Below, in pieces: positions 1 through 8,695 of a stretch of DNA of 64,000 nt; the stretch's first letter is position 1; each line of letters starts with the position of its first letter. The notes below the pieces were generated by a model. It saw only the letters and a list, made by a program, of their open reading frames with translations, was not told the origin of the DNA and did not search any database. Source of the DNA: Arthrobacter sp. 31Y (lineage in GTDB: Bacteria; Actinomycetota; Actinomycetes; Actinomycetales; Micrococcaceae); the NCBI RefSeq assembly GCF_000526335.1, contig NZ_JAFW01000001.1, positions 1,240,001-1,304,000 of the forward strand, written 5' to 3'. The translations under genes and the position numbers were made by a program.

Positions 1-1
1 A

Positions 2-148
2 GTAGACCGCCTCCTCAACCAGCAAGACGCCTTCGACGCCATGGCAAATGCCGTCAACCCCTACGGCGACGGTAAGGCTGCAGCCCGTACCGTGGCTGCA
101 GTTGCCCAACTCCTCGGAGTAGGCGCCCGTATTGAGAGCTTTTCCTAA
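2..148 (+). CDS. wecB: UDP-N-acetylglucosamine 2-epimerase, C-terminal end (partial)
   Basis: The gene runs in from the left edge; only the last 48 codons are present, ending at TAA 146-148. The visible tail contains NPYGDGKAA followed by an Ala-rich helix and a short hydrophobic end, which is the usual C-terminus of non-hydrolysing UDP-GlcNAc 2-epimerases. The enzyme would interconvert UDP-GlcNAc and UDP-ManNAc in the cytosol. That fits the UDP-ManNAc dehydrogenase at 7381-8667, which would oxidise the product to UDP-ManNAcA for the polysaccharide made by this locus. The catalytic half is outside the window, so the call rests on the tail and the context. Confidence 0.75.
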   Translation, partial: VDRLLNQQDAFDAMANAVNPYGDGKAAARTVAAVAQLLGVGARIESFS

Positions 149-228
149 TACGCTGGTGAGGTCGGCCAAACCCATCCGGCACGGTCAGCCGATCAAACTG
201 TGCATCGTCTAGAAGCAAGTGAGCAAAA

Positions 229-1386
229 TTGGCAAAGATCTATATCTACGGAAGCTGCGTTTCCAGGGATACCTTCGACTTCATCGATAAAACTGAACAC
301 CAGCTGCTCGGATATACGGCTCGCCAGTCACTTATCAGCACCTTCAGCGAGCCCTACGGTGTGGCGGCAGATTCCGGCGTGTTGGAAAGTAGATTCCAAG
401 TCAGAAATCTTCAGGGAGACTTCGACGGAAATCTCTTGCCAACTCTGGAAGATATTGCGCCGGAAACGGACTACATCTTTTGGGATCTCACTGACGAGAG
501 ACTGGGGGTCATAAAAGTTGATCAAGAAACATACATAACAAAGTCCGTTGAATTGGCTCAGAGTGGTCTCCTGGATGATTTGGAGAACTGCGACTGGCTG
601 AAGTTCGGCACCGATGAGCATTTCGCCCTATGGTGTGACTCCGTCAGAAAACTTTCGAAATTTGCGGCAAGGAACCTTAGCAATTCAACGATTGTTCTGG
701 TCAACTTACCTTGGGCACTCTTTGATGATCACGGAAACCCAGTGGGCAGAACATGGAATCTCCTTCCAGACGAAGCGAACAATTTGTTAGCCAGGTACGC
801 ATCCGTCATACGGGAATCCTTAGACGTTAAGAACATCGAAATCTCTTGGGAAGACTCCATAGCCTCGACTCTTCATAAGTGGGGCTTGGCGCCATATCAC
901 TATCAAGATTCGGTGTATAAAGAAGTTGTCTCCCAGTTCGCAAAACTGGACTCAGAGATGCGTAAACGGTCTCTAAACCCCGGCTCCGAAGAAGAATCCA
1001 ACATCCACTCGGCGATGCAATATCGGGATGCTTTAGTCAAGCCCCATGAGTATCAACTCATGCCCAATGTGCGGAAATTTGGAGTCCAGTTTGAGGCTAA
1101 GAGTAAACTCGCTGCGGGTAGGCACGTACTGATTGCGCTTTCATTGGAAAACGCAGAGGAAGCGTCCCTGACGACTGCTCGAATAATGAAGTCGGGCGTC
1201 GCGCACATCGGTCACTTCCGGTATGTTGAGGTTGCGAACGGCCAGCGGTCCTACTATGAGACATTCGACATTCCGGAAGGCGTCGTTTGCCGCGGCGTCA
1301 GAGTCTTGGGCTGGCAGGTTGACCCCGGTGAGGTACTGATCAGCAATGAGGCAGTATTCCCTACCGCAATCCGCGGAGAGCTCTAG
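229..1386 (+). CDS. DUF6270 domain-containing protein
   Basis: This is a 385-residue protein from a TTG start. The N-terminus (IYIYGSCVSRDTFDF) has the Gly-Ser-Cys plus Arg-Asp signature I associate with DUF6270 proteins, often found in surface polysaccharide loci and of unknown activity. No signal peptide or membrane segment is visible, so a cytosolic location is inferred. The last 120 residues look like a separate beta-rich domain. The gene is clearly AT-richer than its neighbours and is followed by a transposase relic, so it may have arrived by transfer. The start is weakly supported because no strong ribosome site precedes it; an overlapping ATG at 200 is in a different frame. Confidence 0.65.
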   Translation: MAKIYIYGSCVSRDTFDFIDKTEHQLLGYTARQSLISTFSEPYGVAADSGVLESRFQVRNLQGDFDGNLLPTLEDIAPETDYIFWDLTDERLGVIKVDQETYITKSVELAQSGLLDDLENCDWLKFGTDEHFALWCDSVRKLSKFAARNLSNSTIVLVNLPWALFDDHGNPVGRTWNLLPDEANNLLARYASVIRESLDVKNIEISWEDSIASTLHKWGLAPYHYQDSVYKEVVSQFAKLDSEMRKRSLNPGSEEESNIHSAMQYRDALVKPHEYQLMPNVRKFGVQFEAKSKLAAGRHVLIALSLENAEEASLTTARIMKSGVAHIGHFRYVEVANGQRSYYETFDIPEGVVCRGVRVLGWQVDPGEVLISNEAVFPTAIRGEL

Positions 1387-1470
1387 GAACCATCGTTCCT
1401 AAGCGATGAAAGCCGACCGTGGCCAGGTAGGCACTTGAGTGGCCTTTATGGTTGCATCTCACAATCAAAC

Positions 1471-1800
1471 GCAATTCCTTAAGGCGAGACGACGGTTGGC
1501 CCATTCTTCCCGTGCCGCAAACTCGCCGCGGTGGCGATTATCGGCTCTTCGCGGTTTGTGGTGGTTCTGCCGTGATGGGTGTCGCGCCGGTGACGATGAG
1601 GACCTCGATCTCCTTCCACCACCGGCAGACGGTGCGCCAGAGCCGGTTCGTCTCCGGCTGAGCGGCCTTTTCGACCAAGACCTGCAGGCGGTCTTTGGCG
1701 GCGGTCGCGCCTGCAAGGGACCCTGCGGTCAGCAGGGCCCGGAGTTAGTCTTAGACCAGCCACGTCCGATTGTTGGCTTCGGATCGCCAATGTTCTTCCT
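1471..1800 (-). pseudogene. ISL3-family transposase relic (C-terminal fragment)
   Basis: No open frame here makes sense as a gene, but one minus-strand frame reads as a decayed transposase. It gives WLV, then stop-Asp-stop (stops at plus positions 1751-1753 and 1745-1747), then LRALLTAG and a continuous stretch with TNRLWRTVCRWWKEIEVLIVTGAT. That resembles the C-terminal catalytic region of ISL3 transposases, where the interrupted spot normally reads roughly WxVKEQLR. A third stop follows at 1538-1540 and the rest degrades. No terminal inverted repeats were found. The fragment lies just beyond the 3' end of the giant glycosyltransferase gene, marking a past insertion at the edge of the polysaccharide operon. 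Confidence 0.65.
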
Positions 1801-1902
1801 GATGGAACCGAATTACACGACTTTACCTGACAGCAGAATCAATGACCTGTCAGCGCGGTTGTTGCCCGTCAGAGAGCCACAGAAGACGGCATCCGTACAG
1901 AC

Positions 1903-1943
1903 GAAGGAGCCCTCCACCATTAAAGTCAGTGAAGGACTCCTTC
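1903..1943. terminator. Possible weak hairpin after the giant glycosyltransferase gene
   Basis: GAAGGAG at 1903-1909 is complementary to CTCCTTC at 1937-1943, about 30 bases downstream of the minus-strand stop at 1973. The loop is long and there is no run of T on either side, so this is only a candidate transcript end. Confidence 0.25.
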
Positions 1944-1972
1944 ATTGGGTCCGTCAAGGACCCGAAATGCTC

Positions 1973-4900
1973 TTAGTGCCGGCCGAGGACCGCCAATTCT
2001 TTTGGCACGATAACGTCAGCATCGCTTTGGGAACGGACTCGCTTAGCCGCAGCCTGTGACTTTCGCCTGTAACGACGGGGGGACGAAACCAGACTCAGCA
2101 GTGCAGCCGCTAGGGCTGATGCATCTTCTGGAGCTACGATCTCGGCACACGTCCCGTCCGCGAATTCCGGGATTGCAGCGACCGCGGTGGTTACAGGTAC
2201 AAGGCCGGAAGACATGGCTTCGTCTCTCGATACGCCTTGGGTATCCATGCGGGATGGACAAAGGAAAACACCGTACTCCCGGTGCATCCTGGCTATCTCA
2301 TCCTGTGTCAGGAACCGCTTATCCAGAATCACGTTCTCAAACGCCTCGAGGGGTTTGGTTAGTTCATCAAAAAGTGGACCGTCGCCTACCAGTCTGAATT
2401 CCATCTGATCGAACTGAGGCGTTTTGGACAACAAGCTGATCGCTTCAACTGACAGATCGTTTGCATATACTGCAGATGCATAAGGGCGAACCGAGAGCAC
2501 TTTCAGTCTCTTCTGGTCGTCTTTTTGATTGTACGAAAACATTGATGTATTAATCGGATTATGAATTACAACTGATTTATCCGACCTTTCCAGCCCTAGA
2601 TCTTCAAGTGCCGTTTGCCGCAACCAATCGGAGACGAAAACGACTTTCACGTTGTCGGAAGAGTCTGCGAAGATTTTACGCCAAAGCGTCAACCTAGTAT
2701 CGCTGAGTTTCCGTGCTGCATCCTTGGAGTCGTCGTCGTATAAGAACTCGCGACGAGACCAACTCTGTATGTCTGCACCATGTGCCCAAATGGCTACACG
2801 TGGCTGGTGTGGGAGTTGGCTGACAGAATTCCACATCGACTCCGTGATGAAGTGAAGGGATATGGACCTGTGATGCCCCTGTCTGAGGAAGCTGTCGAGC
2901 GTTTCAGAGTTCCCAGTGATGACAGAGACACCTTCAAACTCCCTAAATCGAAGAGATGCCGACTCATCTAGGACATAAACTTCCGTTGGCACGCCCGCTT
3001 GGATATACCGGCGAACACGGGTGTGGACGAATCCGTTCTTGTAGAGATCGACGCTTGAAGGATAGCGGTTTGTGATGACGAGGTTGTCGGCAGTTCGGGC
3101 TATAAACTCAGGAGTCATATCCTTGTGCTCCCACAGTACCTTCCGAATCACTCCCGAACCTGAAGAGAATATACGAATACCGATCTTAATATGGGTAGCC
3201 GCTGGCGGCACATCGAGGGTATGATTCTGGTTCGTAGTGCGGACAATACCAGCGATCTTGGTATCTCCACTGTAGTAAATTATAGCGATCTGCAAATTAA
3301 GGCCGGGATCGCTTTCAGCATGAAACTTCAGCCCGTCGACCTGGGCAATATCACGCAAGTCAATCATCTCTGACGAATAAATATAGTCGTGTTTGCCATC
3401 TTCAAGTGTTGACTCGAAATTCCATGAGTCGTCGGATATCCAAGAATCAACACCCGGGCGCTTCGTGACGAGGAACATCTTGGACAAGTCTTTTCCAGTG
3501 AGAGTATTCATGCCTGCAGTCGCGAGCTCCGATGCTTCTATACGGTCCGAGGCGTTGGTCAAATCCTCAAGGCTAAGGCCAATATCGGACCATTTTCCGT
3601 CGATTGTCGCCGCATGCCCCGGCTTGAGCTTTGCACCGGCACGGCAGTAGTCGAAGATCTCGGACTGCATCATCGATGGAACCTTGTAGTCCCCATTGGC
3701 AGCGGACTCGATCCACTCGGAAGCAGGAATTCCAACTGCCGATGGATCGAGGATAAGGCTTGACCGGATCGGAAGACGCTCAACAGCCGTGTAGGCAAGT
3801 TCAGAGCCAAAGCTTGCAGGTCCCCGTCTGGTGGCTCGCATATGCGCCGCCTTGCCGACTACCGGCGCAGATGTGAATCGGCCTGCCAGGGCCAGGTCCA
3901 ACAAATAGTAGGGTCCATAATAGTCCGCGGGGTGGAGGTAACCAACGAACTCACCAGCTTCAACAGCCTGTTCGAGTTTCACGTCGTGCAGATCTGAGGT
4001 TAAAGCTACGTCCTCACAACGGCCGGCCAGCGCAGAATTGTTTGTAAACAGGCGAAGAGTAACTGACACTCCCTCTTGGCGAGCTGCCGATTCTCGAATC
4101 GCTTCAATCTCCGCATCCCGAGAAACCAGGCTAAAGATTTGAACCGACGGCGTCGTGGAGGCCATGCTCCGGCTTTCAATTTTGGACAGGATATAGTCCA
4201 GCCTGTGAGCATAGGTGTGCTCACTCAAGACCTTTCTCAGACCCGCAAGGCGGCGCCTTCGTCCCTCCAGCTCACCACCGACTGAGCGAAGTTCGTCTAC
4301 AACTGCTTGGCCGCTGTCTGAGATAACCGGGATACCTCCGAACATCAGCTCAAGTCCGCGTGAGTAATTGCTCACCACTGTGGTATTTGAGGCAAGGAGC
4401 TCATACACCCTTCGCGCAAACATCGACTGGGACTCTTTAACCGAGTTTAAGTTGATGGCGTAGTCATAACCCTTATAAGCAAGGTCTATCTCAGAGCTAT
4501 CAAGAGTGCCTACGATGTATTTCTGGTACTCGGCGGGAAACTGATACTGCTCATCAGTTTTTCCAAAGTTTCTGTCAAATATCTCGATTGATCTATATTC
4601 GGGGATCTTTTCGATGAAAGACTCAAGGTCGCGTGTCCGGTCCGGATAACGCCTGTAGTAAGCTCCCGCGAAACACAAGCCCGAGTCTCTGCGATACAGC
4701 TCGAGGGGGTTGTGGGAAAGGGGTTGGCAGGCAAAGGGGAGGAAGTGGACGCGATCATGGCCCAGATCACCCTTGTAGCGCTGGACACAATCTATATCTG
4801 TAGTGAATACGTGGTCGACGAGCTTTGCCGTGTTCAAGAAAGTCGAGTAATGAACTGGATCTTCCTTGTTCCAAAGAATAACTCTGACATTGCGTCGATT

Positions 4901-7384
4901 AGCCCAAGAGATTATCTCCCGTACTTGCGAAGCAGTCTGGGCGACCTTGTTTCCCCACTCATCATCTTTGCCGCGCCAAGCAGATTCAAGGAAAATGAGA
5001 TGAGGCTTAAAGTCTTCAAGTTCTTGAAGGTAGTTCCCAAGGGAAAGTTCCAGTAAATCGCACTCCGGCGCAAATGAATGAACAGTGAAGGCATCCATAA
5101 TGGAAGCGATCCTTGCTCGCTTTACCTTGTCTACTTCTTTGAGGCGAAGTGACTCGGTTGCTGCACTGTTCGGCAGTCGCCTCTCCTGACGAATCTCTGC
5201 AGCCCGGTTTACGGGTCCGGGAGCATTTGCACCCGACGCGGCGGCCGTACTCGAATCAGCCAGCGACGATGCCGCGTTCCGTGTGGCATCAATGCTCAGC
5301 CTTTTCCGGTTGTTCTCCTTCATCAAAACACCAAGCGCCACGGGCAGCTTGAGGAGGGCGTCCGGTGACTGCACTGAATTCCTCAGGGTCTGACCAAGCC
5401 GGTAAGTGATGCTAGTCCGAAGTAGGCGGGTCTTTTCCTCTGCCTGGGCCAACTGCAACCGCGTATTCGTGAGCGCTTCGCGCAGACTCTCAACTTCCTT
5501 CAGAGCGTTCTGTCTCTCTGAATTCTGGCGGCCAACTTGATCCTTGGCGGATGTGAGTTCTGCTGTGACACGTGACAGTGACGCCTCAGACTTGTCACGT
5601 GCAGCGATCAAAGCCCGTTCCGCGATCTTTAGCGATTCGCCGTGAGCACGTGACTCCTTCAAATCACGTTCCAGCCGAGCTACAAGGCCCTTTTCAACGG
5701 TCAACTTGCGTCCGTGCTCTTCGACGGATTGCTGAGCTGAGAACAGTTGCGTATGTGCCTCGGTGAGTTTCTCTTGGCCCACCTTCAAGCGCTCCGTGGA
5801 ATCCGAGAGTCGAGTTTCCAGTTGCTCAGCACGGGAATTGGTAGTGGCCAGTTTTACCCGCAACTGCTTCACATGCTTCAGGACTTGCTTCAGGCGAAGC
5901 TCGGAATCGTCTAGCTCTGACTGGAAGTGAGAACGCTCGCCGTCCCACTTCGCCTGCTGCTCGGACAGTTGTGACTCCAGCGCGAGATTCAGACTATTAA
6001 TCTGAGCCATGAGCTTCTCAACGCTTTTGACCCTGGTTCTTTCGACAGACAGGCGAGACCTCACATCGCTCAGCACAGCTGAACGCGTATTGGCCGCCGC
6101 AACCAGCTTGTCTTTTGCCCTGGAGCTCGCAGCGAGTGCATCGCCCAAGGCACAAAGCTCCGCCTGATTTTGCTCAGCGTTCTCTTCCAAGTGGCGAATG
6201 TGCAGTTCCTGCGCATCCAACTTATGGCCAAGACTCGTCAGCTTTTCTTGAGCGCGGACGCCAGCAGCCAAGCGATTCTCATGTTCGGGGGAAAGAATCA
6301 GTCTCTGCTCGTGTTGAAGTCGCAATTCAACGATTTGGGCAGCTCTCCCAGCCAGTTCCTCCCTCAGTGCTGTTACCTGGCGTAATGCATCCGAATGGGA
6401 GGCGGCTGCACCTTGAAGAGTCCTCATCTGTTCGGCTTTTCTTTCGAGATCCAAGTGCGCCTCGCCCAGAGCGGCTTCACTCGCATTCAACCTCTTATGA
6501 AGCTCAAGAATTTGGTCTTGCTCCCGGTTGAGTGCTTTGGTGTTTGCTTCGAGGCGTTCCTTGAGCTGCCCCAGAAGCGCACTCGACTCACGGTACTTGA
6601 GGTTGGCCTGCGACAAAGAGTGCCTCAAGTCGCCAATCAGCTTGCGATCATAGTAAGTGGCTAATACTTGCTGCTTAACTATCTGTTCAAACCGATCAGG
6701 GCCACTGTCATTGGAAGCAAAACCGAACCGATGAGTTGGCGTCGCATTGAACGTCGATTTATAGCGATATCCGAGTGGCTCCAAGAAATGGTAAATCTTC
6801 TCAAAATCCTGCGAGGTTTGGCACTCAACATATAATTCAGGATGATCGCGTTGAATTAGTACATGCGCTCCGCGAAGTACGTCGAGTTCCATGCCTTCGA
6901 CGTCAATCTTCATAACCCTGACGGGATCTTCGAACTCCTGGTTATCCAAGCGGATGATTGCTATGGATTGCTCATCGATCGAAGTGCGCTCCAGGCGCTG
7001 GGCGCCTCTGTTGTTTTCAGCCGTCTGTACAAGCCGACCAAACCCGTTAGCATCCCCAACCCCAACTTGATGGACAATAACTCGCGACTCGACGCCGTTG
7101 GCAGAAATACTGGTCGAGATTGCTGCGCAAAGCTCAGCATCCGGTTCAAAAGCATGTACTAAAGCACCGGAGACACAGCTAAGAAAGAGTGTGTGATTTC
7201 CGCAGTTTGCGCCAATGTCCAGCACGAGATCACCAGGTCTTATGATCTCAGCCATGTCAAGCAACATCGCTTCTTCGTAAGGTTTTTTGGTGCTCGCTAT
7301 CGTCTTTTGAATATAGTCGTTCTCGGCATCGGGTAGAACGATCTTATACGCGGAGCCATTTGCAGCAATCTCGACCTGTTTCAC
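1973..7384 (-). CDS. Giant FkbM methyltransferase / coiled-coil / multi-glycosyltransferase fusion
   Basis: An 1803-residue cytosolic protein. Residues 1-220 are an FkbM-type SAM methyltransferase with LDIGANCGNHTLF (55-67) and KIDVEGMELDVLRGA (159-173). Residues about 250-660 are an almost unbroken Glu/Lys/Arg/Leu-rich coiled coil. Residues about 755-1085 form a CgeB-like glycosyltransferase (FLESAWRG, WNKEDP, INLNSVKESQSMFARR). A degenerate GT2-like part (about 1105-1260) and a beta-rich part (about 1330-1440) follow, then a C-terminal GT4 enzyme (VRPYASAVYAND, RLVGDGPLF, CPSRMDTQGVSRDEA). The GTG start at 7384 overlaps the dehydrogenase stop by 4 bases, so the two are probably translationally coupled. 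It ends the operon that includes the ABC exporter. I infer chain synthesis with methyl capping and length measurement; substrate specificity cannot be read from sequence. Confidence 0.85.
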   Translation of the reverse strand: MKQVEIAANGSAYKIVLPDAENDYIQKTIASTKKPYEEAMLLDMAEIIRPGDLVLDIGANCGNHTLFLSCVSGALVHAFEPDAELCAAISTSISANGVESRVIVHQVGVGDANGFGRLVQTAENNRGAQRLERTSIDEQSIAIIRLDNQEFEDPVRVMKIDVEGMELDVLRGAHVLIQRDHPELYVECQTSQDFEKIYHFLEPLGYRYKSTFNATPTHRFGFASNDSGPDRFEQIVKQQVLATYYDRKLIGDLRHSLSQANLKYRESSALLGQLKERLEANTKALNREQDQILELHKRLNASEAALGEAHLDLERKAEQMRTLQGAAASHSDALRQVTALREELAGRAAQIVELRLQHEQRLILSPEHENRLAAGVRAQEKLTSLGHKLDAQELHIRHLEENAEQNQAELCALGDALAASSRAKDKLVAAANTRSAVLSDVRSRLSVERTRVKSVEKLMAQINSLNLALESQLSEQQAKWDGERSHFQSELDDSELRLKQVLKHVKQLRVKLATTNSRAEQLETRLSDSTERLKVGQEKLTEAHTQLFSAQQSVEEHGRKLTVEKGLVARLERDLKESRAHGESLKIAERALIAARDKSEASLSRVTAELTSAKDQVGRQNSERQNALKEVESLREALTNTRLQLAQAEEKTRLLRTSITYRLGQTLRNSVQSPDALLKLPVALGVLMKENNRKRLSIDATRNAASSLADSSTAAASGANAPGPVNRAAEIRQERRLPNSAATESLRLKEVDKVKRARIASIMDAFTVHSFAPECDLLELSLGNYLQELEDFKPHLIFLESAWRGKDDEWGNKVAQTASQVREIISWANRRNVRVILWNKEDPVHYSTFLNTAKLVDHVFTTDIDCVQRYKGDLGHDRVHFLPFACQPLSHNPLELYRRDSGLCFAGAYYRRYPDRTRDLESFIEKIPEYRSIEIFDRNFGKTDEQYQFPAEYQKYIVGTLDSSEIDLAYKGYDYAINLNSVKESQSMFARRVYELLASNTTVVSNYSRGLELMFGGIPVISDSGQAVVDELRSVGGELEGRRRRLAGLRKVLSEHTYAHRLDYILSKIESRSMASTTPSVQIFSLVSRDAEIEAIRESAARQEGVSVTLRLFTNNSALAGRCEDVALTSDLHDVKLEQAVEAGEFVGYLHPADYYGPYYLLDLALAGRFTSAPVVGKAAHMRATRRGPASFGSELAYTAVERLPIRSSLILDPSAVGIPASEWIESAANGDYKVPSMMQSEIFDYCRAGAKLKPGHAATIDGKWSDIGLSLEDLTNASDRIEASELATAGMNTLTGKDLSKMFLVTKRPGVDSWISDDSWNFESTLEDGKHDYIYSSEMIDLRDIAQVDGLKFHAESDPGLNLQIAIIYYSGDTKIAGIVRTTNQNHTLDVPPAATHIKIGIRIFSSGSGVIRKVLWEHKDMTPEFIARTADNLVITNRYPSSVDLYKNGFVHTRVRRYIQAGVPTEVYVLDESASLRFREFEGVSVITGNSETLDSFLRQGHHRSISLHFITESMWNSVSQLPHQPRVAIWAHGADIQSWSRREFLYDDDSKDAARKLSDTRLTLWRKIFADSSDNVKVVFVSDWLRQTALEDLGLERSDKSVVIHNPINTSMFSYNQKDDQKRLKVLSVRPYASAVYANDLSVEAISLLSKTPQFDQMEFRLVGDGPLFDELTKPLEAFENVILDKRFLTQDEIARMHREYGVFLCPSRMDTQGVSRDEAMSSGLVPVTTAVAAIPEFADGTCAEIVAPEDASALAAALLSLVSSPRRYRRKSQAAAKRVRSQSDADVIVPKELAVLGRH

Positions 7385-8667
7385 GGCTGGCTGATACCTG
7401 TCACAGCTCGCTGGCTGAGATCGAAGGTACCGCGAGTGTCGATGACGATTTTCCCGTCAAGGGCTCCACCCGGCAGTTCCTTAAAGCTGTCATGATCGAC
7501 CAGAAGAACGACGACACTTGAGCGTTCAATCGATTCCTCGACACCCACAAGTTCGACGTTGCTGCGTCCGCTCAGCTGCTTCGGCAATTCCTCAACATGC
7601 GGTTCAGCGACGTTGATTCGGCGATCGCTCAGCTCATCTGCCAAGTGCGCCGCAATTTCGATGGCCGGCGACTCGCGAAGGTCGTCGATGTTTGCCTTGA
7701 AGGCCAAGCCGAGTACTGAGACCTCAGCAGTTGCAGGAAGGCCCTCTAGCGACGAAACGACCTGTTGGAAGACCCACTCGGGCTTAGCGTCGTTGACTTC
7801 ACGGGCCGTCCTGATCAAGCGGGCTTCCTCGGGCGCAGCGGCAACAATGAACCAGGGGTCTACTGCGATGCAGTGGCCGCCCACTCCGGGACCTGGCTGA
7901 AGGATGTTGACCCGCGGGTGGTGGTTAGCCAGTCGAATGAGTTCCCACACATCAATGCCAAGCTTTTCGCTAATGACGGACAGCTCATTGGCGAATGCGA
8001 TGTTCACGTCGCGGTAGGAGTTTTCCACGAGCTTTGCCATCTCAGCAGTCACAGCATCTGTTGTGAGGATCTCACCTTGGCAGAACACTGAATACAGATT
8101 CTTTGCGGCTTCTGCGGCCTCAGGCGTAATGCCCCCAACGATTCTGTCGTTAGTGACCAGCTCAATCATGACGCGCCCAGGAAGGACCCGCTCCGGGCAG
8201 TGGGCAACCATGATGGCAGGACGCGAATCTGACCCATCGAGGCTAAGGTCCGGGCGCAGGTTGAGAATGTAGTTTGCCATGTGGGCGGTGGCACCAGGAG
8301 GGGAGGTCGACTCGAGAATCAGAAGCTCACCGCCCTGCAATTGTGGGGCGATACCGCGGGCGGCTGCTTCAATGTAGCTGAGATCAGCAGAACGATCTTC
8401 TTGGAAGGGCGTAGGCACAGCGACGATGTACGCCTCGGCCTGCGGTGTAATTGTGCTTGCCTTCAGGTGGCCCTGGCTGACTGCGCCTGATACGTGAACG
8501 CCCAAGTCCGGCTCCACAAACGGAACCTGCCCGGCGTTTACAGCATCAACGGTACGTTCGCTGACGTCCACGCCGATGACCTCTATGCCGTTGGTGGCAA
8601 GGATGGCAGCAGTCGGAAGGCCGATGTACCCGAGACCGATGACGGCAACGCGATTAATGGTATTCAA
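7381..8667 (-). CDS. wecC: UDP-N-acetyl-D-mannosamine dehydrogenase
   Basis: This is a 428-residue NAD-dependent nucleotide-sugar dehydrogenase. It starts with the Rossmann motif VAVIGLGYIGLPTAA, has ESTSPPGAT, the catalytic-Cys region GPGVGGHCIAVDP, and the C-terminal LGLAFKANIDDLRESPA. Family knowledge gives two-step oxidation of UDP-ManNAc to UDP-ManNAcA. The open frame extends upstream to 8883, but that would overlap the preceding gene by nearly 190 bases. I chose the TTG at 8667 because GGGGA lies six bases before it and the Rossmann fold begins six residues in. It sits in the polysaccharide operon, 28 bases after the preceding gene, and overlaps the giant gene downstream. Confidence 0.9.
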   Translation of the reverse strand: MNTINRVAVIGLGYIGLPTAAILATNGIEVIGVDVSERTVDAVNAGQVPFVEPDLGVHVSGAVSQGHLKASTITPQAEAYIVAVPTPFQEDRSADLSYIEAAARGIAPQLQGGELLILESTSPPGATAHMANYILNLRPDLSLDGSDSRPAIMVAHCPERVLPGRVMIELVTNDRIVGGITPEAAEAAKNLYSVFCQGEILTTDAVTAEMAKLVENSYRDVNIAFANELSVISEKLGIDVWELIRLANHHPRVNILQPGPGVGGHCIAVDPWFIVAAAPEEARLIRTAREVNDAKPEWVFQQVVSSLEGLPATAEVSVLGLAFKANIDDLRESPAIEIAAHLADELSDRRINVAEPHVEELPKQLSGRSNVELVGVEESIERSSVVVLLVDHDSFKELPGGALDGKIVIDTRGTFDLSQRAVTGISQP

Positions 8668-8695
8668 TGTATTTCCCCGTTTTTGTTTGGTTGAT

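Noticed and set aside
1439..2059. 206-codon plus-strand frame over the transposase relic
   Set aside because: The sequence is better explained by the minus-strand ISL3 remnant and the 3' end of the giant gene.
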